DNA from: Candidatus Cloacimonadota bacterium
Lineage (GTDB): Bacteria; Cloacimonadota; Cloacimonadia; Cloacimonadales; TCS61
DNA: 32,794 bases
Direction: 5' to 3'
Assembly (NCBI GenBank): GCA_021108315.1
Contig: JAIORE010000380.1
Location: forward strand, 1-32,794
Shown here: positions 8,339 through 15,999 of the stretch, piece after piece
Position numbering within the stretch: position 1 is the first letter of the stretch
How the letters are laid out: each line of letters starts with the position of its first letter
The notes under the pieces: model-generated
What the model was told of the DNA's origin: nothing
Database searches by the model: none
Seen by the model: the letters and a program-made list of their open reading frames with translations, nothing else
Position numbers and translations under genes: made by a program

Positions 8339-10120
8339 ATGAAAATGATAATTTATTTAACACTGAGTATATTATGCTCAACTTTTCTCTTTTCGATTGA
8401 ATTTGAAGAAATTCACGAAGGAGGTTGGGGAGAGGGAATGTCACTTTCTAAACCGGCAGCTATTGATATTGATAATGATGGACTTTTAGATGTGATTGTC
8501 GGAAATATTAGAGGTAATCTATTTCATTATGAGCAAGAAAGTTCAAATCCTGAGCGTTTTCATCTGGTCTCTCGAAATTTTAATGATATTATGGTTGGAT
8601 TATCTGCTTCTCCTACATTTACTGATTTTAATAATGATGGCTTAATAGATTTGATTATTGGAAGTAATGACGGGACATTGAAATGGTATGCACAAAGCAA
8701 ACCTTCATCTTATGAATTTACATTAGCATCAAAAAATTTCAATAATTTGAGTACCCGATCAAATATGTATCCCTCTTTTACTGATATTGATAATGATGGA
8801 TTATTGGATTTGATTATTGGGAATCGTCAAAATAAATATGAGATATTGGTTATATATGAGCAAAAATCACCAAGTTCAGAAATATTTTCTCTTATTGATG
8901 ATAACTTTTTTAATGTTGAATGCGATTATAATATTATACCTTTTTTTGGAGATTTAGATAATGACGGTTCCTTAGATTTGATTATCGGAGGACAACAATC
9001 AAAATTATCTCATTATGAACAATTAGTAATTGGATCTGATGATTTTCTCCTTAAAACAGATAATTTCGTTGAACTTGCTTTTGCCTTTGCTGCTCCTTTC
9101 TTAATTGATGTCAATCAAGATGGTATTTTAGATATGATTTGTGGCAATCAAAGAAATTCACCTATCCTTCTGATCGGAAGCAAATCTGGTTTTGGTGATG
9201 TGATCACAGATGCATTTGAAGGAAATGATATTGGAAGTGTATCAACTCCCTTTGTTACTGATATCAATAACGATGATTTATTGGATCTTATTATTGGTAA
9301 TGTTGCAGGAAATATCAACTTATATAAGCAAGAAGAAAAGGGATCAAATTTTTTCCATTTATCAAATTCAAATTTGGTTGATTTCAAAAATCCATTTTAT
9401 GAATTGATGCCTTGCCTAATAGACTTCGATCATAATGGCTTACTCGACCTCATTGTAGGTGAATCTTCCGGTCATCTTATTCATTATGAGCAGAATCATG
9501 TAGATCCATATAAATTTGATTTGGTTACATATACATTTAACGATATAAACGTACAGATGGCTGCTAAGCCAGTTTTTACAGATATTGATAATGATGGTTT
9601 GTTCGATTTGATCATCGCGAATCCTGTAAATTTATATTTATTTGAACAAGAAAAAAACAATCTTGCAAACTTTCGATTCGTTACTGATGATTTTTCTAAG
9701 ATTGGTAAATTGGAACGTCCTATGCCCACTTTCACGGATATTGATAACGATGGTTTATTAGATCTTTTTATTAATACATCATCTAATAAATTGTCTCATT
9801 ATGAACAAACAGAACCAAATTTATACGATTTTTCATTAGTTACAAATGAATTTAATGATATTATTCTAGAATCAAAAGTTCTCTTTCCCCATTTTGCCGA
9901 TATAAACAATGATGGATTGGATGATCTACTGATTGGTGAGCTTGGAGGAGGAGTTCACTACTTCCAACGTGTTTCTGGTCTAAAGAAAAAGATTATTCGT
10001 ATGATAATTATCTATCTTTTGATAACTGTATTTATAATAGTTATATTTCTAATATTATTGGGTTTAATGTATCCAAAAAGAATAAAAAACAAGCTATTTA
10101 AAATACAGTTTAAAAAATGA
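8339..10120 (+). CDS. Secreted FG-GAP/VCBS beta-propeller protein with C-terminal membrane anchor
   Basis: I do not recognise a named protein. After a signal peptide (IIYLTLSILCSTFLFS) come ten repeats of about 52 residues. Each has a calcium-binding-like D-x-D-N-D-G-x-x-D loop followed by LIIGN and usually a HYEQ strand. This is the FG-GAP/VCBS (integrin-alpha-like) propeller pattern. The fifth, sixth and seventh repeats have degenerate loops (VNQDG, INNDD, FDHNG). The last 35 residues are one hydrophobic helix (IIIYLLITVFIIVIFLILLGL) shown here in part as IIYLLITVF, followed by a basic tail, so the propeller is probably anchored with its bulk outside the inner membrane. Start: ATG 8339 with GGAG at 8329-8332. 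The stop overlaps the Nudix start. Confidence 0.85.
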   Translation: MKMIIYLTLSILCSTFLFSIEFEEIHEGGWGEGMSLSKPAAIDIDNDGLLDVIVGNIRGNLFHYEQESSNPERFHLVSRNFNDIMVGLSASPTFTDFNNDGLIDLIIGSNDGTLKWYAQSKPSSYEFTLASKNFNNLSTRSNMYPSFTDIDNDGLLDLIIGNRQNKYEILVIYEQKSPSSEIFSLIDDNFFNVECDYNIIPFFGDLDNDGSLDLIIGGQQSKLSHYEQLVIGSDDFLLKTDNFVELAFAFAAPFLIDVNQDGILDMICGNQRNSPILLIGSKSGFGDVITDAFEGNDIGSVSTPFVTDINNDDLLDLIIGNVAGNINLYKQEEKGSNFFHLSNSNLVDFKNPFYELMPCLIDFDHNGLLDLIVGESSGHLIHYEQNHVDPYKFDLVTYTFNDINVQMAAKPVFTDIDNDGLFDLIIANPVNLYLFEQEKNNLANFRFVTDDFSKIGKLERPMPTFTDIDNDGLLDLFINTSSNKLSHYEQTEPNLYDFSLVTNEFNDIILESKVLFPHFADINNDGLDDLLIGELGGGVHYFQRVSGLKKKIIRMIIIYLLITVFIIVIFLILLGLMYPKRIKNKLFKIQFKK

Positions 10121-10578
10121 AAATATTAGCAACTCTATGTTACGTTCAAGATCAAGGTAAGACTTTGATGCTTCATAGGATAAAGAAGCGGAACGATTTT
10201 CACAAGGATAAATGGAACGGTCTCGGTGGAAAATTTGAAGATGGAGAATCACCGGAGGAATGTGTGAAACGCGAAATCTTAGAAGAGAGTGGTCTTACTA
10301 TCAGGAAACCACATCTGCATGGTGTTATCACCTTCCCGAACTTCGATGGAGAAAATGATTGGATAGTCTTTCTCTTCACAGCTTCCGAATTCTCCGGTAC
10401 ATTGATAGATTCTGATGAAGGTCACTTAGAATGGATTTCTGATGATAAATTATTCGATCTTCATCTCTGGGAAGGGGATTACATTTTCATCAAATGGCTG
10501 AAGCAGGATAAGTTTTTCTCTGCTAAGTTTATTTATGAGCATAAGAGGTTAAAAAACTGGTCTGTTGAGTTTTATTAA
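10117..10578 (+). CDS. Nudix hydrolase (MutT-like)
   Basis: This 153-residue cytoplasmic enzyme should hydrolyse a nucleoside diphosphate linked to another moiety. The Nudix box is intact: GGKFEDGE at 37-44 and REILEE at 52-57, followed by SGL. Upstream WNGLGGKFE and the general layout resemble the MutT/8-oxo-dGTP diphosphatase group (as in human MTH1-like and bacterial 8-oxo-dGTPases), but substrate cannot be set from the box. Its ATG overlaps the preceding stop as ATGA, so translation is coupled to that of the propeller gene. That pairing looks accidental in function. Confidence 0.92.
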   Translation: MKILATLCYVQDQGKTLMLHRIKKRNDFHKDKWNGLGGKFEDGESPEECVKREILEESGLTIRKPHLHGVITFPNFDGENDWIVFLFTASEFSGTLIDSDEGHLEWISDDKLFDLHLWEGDYIFIKWLKQDKFFSAKFIYEHKRLKNWSVEFY

Positions 10579-10653
10579 GTATTTACAATATGGTAAAATA
10601 GGATGATGTATTTGTAATGATAAATTGTATAAAGGAAATTGATATTTGATCAA

Positions 10654-10737
10654 TGGCAAGAGTCATTATAACACTGACAAGGATCATTATAATATTGACA
10701 AGAGTCATCGAAACAGTGGAAGCGATTATTATAACAT
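10654..10737. repeat. Decaying 21-bp tandem repeat, four units
   Basis: Four head-to-tail units of 21 bases start at 10654, 10675, 10696 and 10717. Each begins TGRCAAG (TGGAAG in the fourth) and contains a central TCATTATAA or variant. One or two weaker units may follow to about 10779. The multiple of three would preserve a seven-residue period if translated, but neither strand carries a supported gene here. Confidence 0.7.
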
Positions 10738-10838
10738 CGTAAATTATCTTCTCGATACAGGAAACTATCATCTTGATTATGGAAGACTTTGTCACTAAAT
10801 GTTTATAGAATTAAATAAGATTAAAAAGAGGTATCAAA

Positions 10839-13147
10839 ATGAAAAAAATGGCAATCGTGGTTTTAATGTTACTTATTACAATTATGCTTATAGCAGATTT
10901 TTCTAATCCAATATGTATAAATTCATTTGAGTATTTCATAGAGAATATATCTGAGCAAGCTATCAAAAGCTATGATGGCTTCACGTATGTAGTTTACAAA
11001 CACCATTACAGTCAAATAATGTGTGCCAAGATAACACCCTCCGGAGAAGTAATCACTACTGAAGTCTTCTCAGAACAATTTGTTCAACTCAGTGATCCGG
11101 TTTTGGAAATTATGGATGATGGGTCATTATTTGTATTTTTTACATACGGTAGAGAAGGTAATCTTTATAAAGCAATCTCGGAAAATAATGGATACAGCTT
11201 TACAACCAATATCATTATTGGTAACGTGAATGAAGATTTTTATATCTCACAAAATGATGGTGAAATTGATATGAAGATACTGATCTTATCTATGAGAATC
11301 AGATTGCAATTTATGATACGATATGGACTTGTGGACCAAGTGGAGTCATAAACAATGGATCTGTTTATGCAGAGAGTGAACTCTGGATAGAGGGTGTAGT
11401 TGGTGGAACTCAAGCTTGGGGAAGTTCCGAAAATATCTATATTGTGGGAGATATTACCTACCAAGGTACTATTCCCGGTGAAGTTCCTGATGATCCTGAA
11501 AACCCAAATCTTAACGATTATTTTGGATTGGCTACCGATAAGAAAATATTCATCAAATATAAGCATCGAGATCCTGAAACTAATGAAATAATGTCTCCTA
11601 ATTGTGATGATGTAATGCTTTATGGAGCATACATTGCTTTGGGTAGGGGAGATGAAGAGATTTATGGAGATCAGGCTTGCCATTATGATGGTGCTCTCAC
11701 GTTTGAGTATCAGCATCCTCACGGTTCAACTCCAGATTTCAATAGTCTCAGTCCCTATACTACTAATGATACATTGTATAATTATATAGATTTTCATAAA
11801 TTTGTCTTTCCACAGAGTGATACTCTTCCTGATAATATACAAGGATTCAATCTTAATAGTAGTAATATTCATATTCCCAGCGGATATCCTTATTATAATC
11901 CTGACTATTATGAAGGGTTCCCCAATAATGATCCCAACAACTATATTTTCCCGGATGGAACAGATTATCCATGGTATAATCCTGTCTGGCCAGAACCCTA
12001 TACGGATATAGTTTTTGAACGAGGAGATCTGCATATTTTTGGAACTATTGCCCAAACTCGTCGAGGTTTTATGCATCGTTCAGGTACAGATAATGATAAT
12101 CATTCTGAAGAAAATGGTTGGGAATGGGATTTGGATAATTTTCATTTTGGTGGCTATCATCCTCCTACAGGATATAACAAAAGTTATCATGGTGATAAGA
12201 GATTACAGGTTAATTCACCTTTTAATTTTGAGGAGATAACTCGTAAAAATGGAGGTTCAGAATTCTTTATTACAAAGTTGTTACCAAACAACCCGTCAGA
12301 AACAATCTTTTCATATCAGACGGATAGCACAATTTCAGATTTTCAGATGGCAGAATACAATGGTTTTACTGTACTTGCCTATACTACTCAGAACAACGAA
12401 CTATGTAATTTAACAAAGAATGATGAGGATGAGATAGTTTTTTATTTAGAAAATCCTTTTGAGTTTTATAATAAATTGGAAGATGTTGAATTTGATGAAG
12501 ACGGTAACATTGTTATTTTATCTGATACCTATTTGTATAAGATTATTGATAATCAGCTTATTCATTTAGGAGAATTAGAGCAGGATAATGTTAAGGATCT
12601 ATTATTAGATGATCAGAGCAATTTGATCTATTGTGAAGCAGATATGGATTCAGAGATCAGTTTTCATTATTTGGACGGTCTTGATCTTTTACCCCTTTAT
12701 GATTGGGATATTGGTTGCTATAATCTCAAGAATATCGTTCTTTCAAAAGCTGATAATGATTCCTTAAATATCTTACTTCTTTATGATCAAGGTAGTCTTA
12801 AATTTTCAACAGGTTCATTACCAAGCACATATTCAAATGACGATATAGTGGAAGCGAAAGTTTTACCCAAACTTTTTAATTATCCTAATCCCTTTAATCC
12901 TGAAACAACAATTTCTTTTTCTTTAAACTCAGAGAGCGTTGAGAATACAGAGCTAATTATTTTTAATATCAAGGGACAAAAGGTGAAAACATTTTCAAAT
13001 CTTCAAATCAATAAATCTCCAAATCAACAAATTATCTGGGATGGAACAGATTATTCAGATAAACCGGTTAGTTCTGGGATATATCTCTATAAATTGGTTC
13101 ATGGTAATAAAGTGCTTGCCACTAATAAAATGCTTCTTCTCAAGTAA
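10839..13147 (+). pseudogene. T9SS-exported surface protein, interrupted by a one-base frameshift
   Basis: Two open frames read as one protein. The first (10839-11351) has a signal peptide (MKKMAIVVLMLLITIMLIA) and a sialidase-like beta-repeat opening. Its sense fails after NDGEID at about 11270. From 11270 the +2 frame continues sensibly as YEDTDLIYENQIAIYDTIW and on through IEGVVGGTQAWGSSENIYIVGD to 13147. Restoring one base near 11270 joins them. The end, from YPNPFNPETTISF, is a FlgD-like type IX sorting domain, so the intact product would be exported and anchored or released at the cell surface. The middle is rich in N, D and Y and is not recognised. A single-base sequencing error is an equal possibility. 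Confidence 0.8.
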
Positions 13148-13254
13148 CCTTCCGAATGGTTTTGAGGTTCAACTATAAAGATAAGCTTTTCTTAATAAAC
13201 ATTAATAATTAACACTATCAAATAATATTCTTGACAGATAATCATCGTAAAAAA

Positions 13255-13276
13255 ACCTCCTCTAAAAAAAGGAGGT
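13255..13276 (+). promoter_or_regulatory. Hairpin sequestering the ribosome binding site of the DUF302 gene
   Basis: ACCTCCT (13255-13261) is the exact complement of AGGAGGT (13270-13276), with an 8-base A-rich loop. The second arm is the Shine-Dalgarno of the gene starting at 13281. In RNA this stem would hide the ribosome site. It has no following T-run, so it is not a terminator. Confidence 0.6.
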
Positions 13277-13280
13277 AAAG

Positions 13281-13760
13281 ATGAAAAAATCTTTATTATA
13301 CGCAATATTAGGCTTTGTACTTGGTATTGTAGTTACTATAATTGGAATTTTTAATGTGATGCCCAAAATGATGATATTCGAAGATGTATCTCAATATGAT
13401 TTTGATAAAAGTGTTGAAGTATTTGAAACTTCTGTTGCCGAACATGGTTGGGAAATCCCCAAAATTCACGATCTTCAAAAAACTATGGCAAAATTTGATA
13501 AGCAAGTTCGACCCGTAAAAGTTATTGAATTGTGTCATCCAGATCATGCTGGAAAAATATTACTGGAAAGCGAAGAGAGAATTGTATCTTCATTAATGCC
13601 TTGCCGTGTAGCAATTTATGAAAAAGCTGATAGCAAAACATACATCTCCAGAATGAATTCGGGAATGATGGCTGCCATGATGGGTGGTTTAATTGCCGAA
13701 GTTATGGCTGATGCATCCAGTGAAAATGAAGTGATACTGCAACCATTGCTCACAAAATAA
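13281..13760 (+). CDS. DUF302 domain membrane protein
   Basis: The 159-residue protein has an N-terminal transmembrane helix (about 4-26) and then a DUF302 domain. Typical marks are the amphipathic opening (FETSVAEHGWEI), the VIELCHPDHAGKIL block and the SSLMPCRVAIYE strand. The function of DUF302 is unknown; family members are often small envelope proteins in anaerobes and sulphur oxidisers. The two cysteines, in ELCHP and MPCRV, are conserved positions in many members. The helix GMMAAMMGGLIAEVM near the C-terminus is methionine-rich. The start has a perfect GGAGG, which is paired in a hairpin. Confidence 0.9.
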   Translation: MKKSLLYAILGFVLGIVVTIIGIFNVMPKMMIFEDVSQYDFDKSVEVFETSVAEHGWEIPKIHDLQKTMAKFDKQVRPVKVIELCHPDHAGKILLESEERIVSSLMPCRVAIYEKADSKTYISRMNSGMMAAMMGGLIAEVMADASSENEVILQPLLTK

Positions 13761-13763
13761 GAT

Positions 13764-13793
13764 TGACATGGAATTACAATAAAAAATATTTGC
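13764..13793 (+). promoter_or_regulatory. Possible sigma-70-like promoter for the outer-membrane protein gene
   Basis: TTGACA at 13764-13769 is followed after 18 bases by TATTTG at 13788-13793, about 26 bases before the ATG at 13819. The boxes fit a sigma-70-type promoter, or a -33/-7 promoter of Bacteroidetes type. Untested. Confidence 0.4.
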
Positions 13794-13818
13794 TCAATAA
13801 AAAAATATGGAGGAAATA

Positions 13819-15036
13819 ATGAAAAAATTATTTTTACTTATGGTATTAACAAGTTTAGTTATCGGAAGCCTTTTTGCAGGTGGAACAAGATGTAAAGCAA
13901 TGGGAGATGTTTCATCTCTAATCGATTCAAAAAACATTTCAACTTACCCTCAAAGACTTATTAACTATTCATCTTGCCTTTGGTTAGTTCAAACAGATAA
14001 GGAGGATGTATATGGTAATGTAACCACTTCTCATTCTTCTGGAGTTCGTTACATGATTAAAGAGAATTATGCTATCCAGATCAATGCTGCTAAAGGTGAG
14101 AATAAAGGAACCGCTAACTGGGATTACAATTATCAATCATTAACAGCATATAATAGATTAAATGTTGTTCTTGCTACTAAAATGGCTGGTTTTGATCTCG
14201 GTTTCAAAGTGAAATTATTCTCAAATAGTACTTATGACAAAGAAAAAACTATAGTTGATTCCACAACTACTAATAACACTGAACTTGATCTAAAAATAAG
14301 ATATTATGATTTTGGATTTGGTTTAACAAAAGATTTAGATTCAAATAAATTTTTCGATATGTCGTTAGATTTTGGAATAGGTTCTTGGGATGGTTCATAC
14401 ACAGTTAACGATTCAGACTATTTTGAATATGGACAATATGAAAATGATGGCTGGAGTAATTTAAAATTTAATGGAAGATATTATGTAAAAGGCGAAACAG
14501 TTGATTATACATCTTATGTTGGATATGGTTTCAATTCAAAAAAACAAACTAGACCTTTTAATGAAGATTTAACTGGTAAATATGAAGATTCTGATTGGAA
14601 TATTTTAGGTGGAATTGGTATTCATTTAAAACCGGTTAAAGGAGTAAAAGTCTATAATGATATAGAACTTTCTTATCGTAAAGTTAATGATAATTATGAT
14701 GATAATGACTCAAATAATGACAATGAAACAATCGAAACAGATTCATATAGATCATTATTACCAACTTATAAAGTTGGAGCTGAGTTATGTCATAAATTTA
14801 ACGAAGATAAATTCTTTGAACTCATTAAGTTTAGAGGTGGTTTCAATAGATCTTTCACAAAGCATTCTTATACTTATGAAGATTATAATAGTGAGGGTGA
14901 AGGATTTATGAGATCATATGATAATGAAATTAAGATGACCTATGGTGTAGCTATTCATAAACATAATTTCAGTCTTGAATTCACAGGAACAACTGCAGAT
15001 GTCTTTACTTTGCAGGGAACATATTTTTTTAAATAG
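13819..15036 (+). CDS. Outer-membrane beta-barrel-like protein
   Basis: I recognise the type, not the family. The 405-residue protein has a clear signal peptide (KKLFLLMVLTSLVIGSLFAG). The rest is a run of alternating amphipathic strands with aromatic ends, separated by acidic, asparagine-rich loops (for example NDNYDDNDSNNDNE at about 290). It ends in the strand FTLQGTYFFK, close to the aromatic terminus read by the barrel assembly machinery. Two cysteines lie near the N-terminus (TRCKAMG and SSCLW). It is likely a pore or structural outer-membrane protein. ATG 13819 has GGAGG at 13809-13813; an in-frame ATG at 13807 is inside that site. It is followed by a strong terminator. Confidence 0.8.
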   Translation: MKKLFLLMVLTSLVIGSLFAGGTRCKAMGDVSSLIDSKNISTYPQRLINYSSCLWLVQTDKEDVYGNVTTSHSSGVRYMIKENYAIQINAAKGENKGTANWDYNYQSLTAYNRLNVVLATKMAGFDLGFKVKLFSNSTYDKEKTIVDSTTTNNTELDLKIRYYDFGFGLTKDLDSNKFFDMSLDFGIGSWDGSYTVNDSDYFEYGQYENDGWSNLKFNGRYYVKGETVDYTSYVGYGFNSKKQTRPFNEDLTGKYEDSDWNILGGIGIHLKPVKGVKVYNDIELSYRKVNDNYDDNDSNNDNETIETDSYRSLLPTYKVGAELCHKFNEDKFFELIKFRGGFNRSFTKHSYTYEDYNSEGEGFMRSYDNEIKMTYGVAIHKHNFSLEFTGTTADVFTLQGTYFFK

Positions 15037-15048
15037 CATTTATTTATG

Positions 15049-15079
15049 AAAAGGGTATTTAATGCCCTTTTCTTTTTTT
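15049..15079 (+). terminator. Rho-independent terminator after the outer-membrane protein gene
   Basis: AAAAGGG (15049-15055) pairs with CCCTTTT (15065-15071), followed by CTTTTTTT. The A-run upstream makes it partly bidirectional in shape. Confidence 0.85.
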
Positions 15080-15087
15080 GAGAACTA

Positions 15088-15618
15088 ATGTATAAATATC
15101 TATTTCTATTATTATTTATCATTGCTTGTAATTCCAATCCTCAAAGCGTAAATTTTCATATAGATTTTCAAGATAATTCCGTTTATGAATCTTACTATAA
15201 AGCTGGAAATCCTGGGAATGAAGTGATTATTGTAAAAACAGAATATAACGCAAATATTTTTGAAAACGAACTTGAAACAGCTGATACAAGCTATGTTGAT
15301 AATTCTCTCTTTTTCAAAAACCTTGAAATTGATTATTGGCAATATCTGTTCACTTTTGGTCAAGACTCAACTTTGTTTGTTGTAGAACGCACAATTGACA
15401 GTCTTTTTGTGAATTATAATGATTCACTCTTTACATTCGATTTACTAAATTATAGTTCTACTGTTAGCACTTTCGATGAGGATGAATTTCCATCAATTAT
15501 CGAACCCTTAGTTGCTTCTGAAACAAATCAAACTGCAATTGACAGTCTTAATGCGGAATATCATTGGTTCAAAACTTATGATGAGTGGAAAGAAGAGGTA
15601 ATAGAAGAATTCCAATAA
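15088..15618 (+). CDS. Putative lipoprotein of unknown function
   Basis: I do not recognise this family. The 176-residue product starts with a short hydrophobic signal ending in FIIAC, which fits a lipobox with the lipidated cysteine at position 14. The residue after it is N, not D, so outer-membrane sorting is plausible. The mature part is acidic and rich in S, D, N and Y, with repeated DSLF words (DSLFVNYNDSLFTF) and no enzyme motif. It begins just after the terminator of the outer-membrane protein gene, so it must be read through or from its own promoter. The ribosome site is weak (GAGAAC). It is closed by its own terminator. Confidence 0.7.
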   Translation: MYKYLFLLLFIIACNSNPQSVNFHIDFQDNSVYESYYKAGNPGNEVIIVKTEYNANIFENELETADTSYVDNSLFFKNLEIDYWQYLFTFGQDSTLFVVERTIDSLFVNYNDSLFTFDLLNYSSTVSTFDEDEFPSIIEPLVASETNQTAIDSLNAEYHWFKTYDEWKEEVIEEFQ

Positions 15619-15643
15619 ATCCTAATCTTAGATATTTCTAATA

Positions 15644-15682
15644 AAAAGCCTAAATTTATGAAATGAATTTAGGCTTTTATTA
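15644..15682 (+). terminator. Terminator hairpin after the lipoprotein gene
   Basis: A perfect 13-bp stem, AAAAGCCTAAATT (15644-15656) with AATTTAGGCTTTT (15666-15678), closes a 9-base loop. Short T-rich sequence follows. Confidence 0.8.
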
Positions 15683-15999
15683 TTAATTTCACAAGAAGTG
15701 GTTCAGGTGTAAAATCTCGAGTCGAGTTTTGAAAACCAATTAAGAAAAATATATCTATTCACATTATTATTCTAAACAATTTATTCGTTTGCAAACAATC
15801 AAAACCCGACTCGGGATTTAAAAAAATTACATCCAATCATTCAATACAATGTTTTCCTCAATCCTCAATTCACACTAACTTTGTTCGCTACGAATCAAGT
15901 TTTGCTACCAAACCAAATATCTCGTTCCCAATTTTGTATAGGGAACAAGATGTCATTTTAATGATCAATCTTTTTCTTTGCGTTCTTTACGGTGAATTA
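15683..15999. repeat. Gap with an inverted CGAGTCG repeat and two dispersed words
   Basis: There is no gene. A 20-base word at 15712-15731 (AAATCTCGAGTCGAGTTTTG) recurs inverted at 15800-15819 with 18 of 20 bases matching, with about 68 bases between. A CTCGTTCCCAA..GGGAACAAG copy of the TTCCCAAGC family sits at 15921-15949, and an inverted CGCAAAG word at 15971-15995, just past the end of the minus-strand transglutaminase gene. Confidence 0.7.

Noticed and set aside
10654..10737. Possible CRISPR-like array
   Set aside because: Units are directly abutting 21-mers without spacers, and no cas genes are present.
10583..10795. Minus-strand open frame of 70 codons over the 21-bp repeats
   Set aside because: Its hydrophobic product is created by the repeat itself; no ribosome binding site or family resemblance.
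11240..11722. Minus-strand open frame of 160 codons
   Set aside because: It lies opposite the frameshifted T9SS protein, has no ribosome site and gives a low-complexity isoleucine- and serine-rich product typical of antisense AT-rich frames.
13231..13254. TTGACA promoter just before the DUF302 hairpin
   Set aside because: No acceptable -10 box lies at 16-18 bases; a transcript start there would also fall inside the hairpin.
15088..15363. Minus-strand open frame in the lipoprotein gene
   Set aside because: The plus-strand frame has a lipobox and terminator; the minus frame has neither start signal nor motifs.
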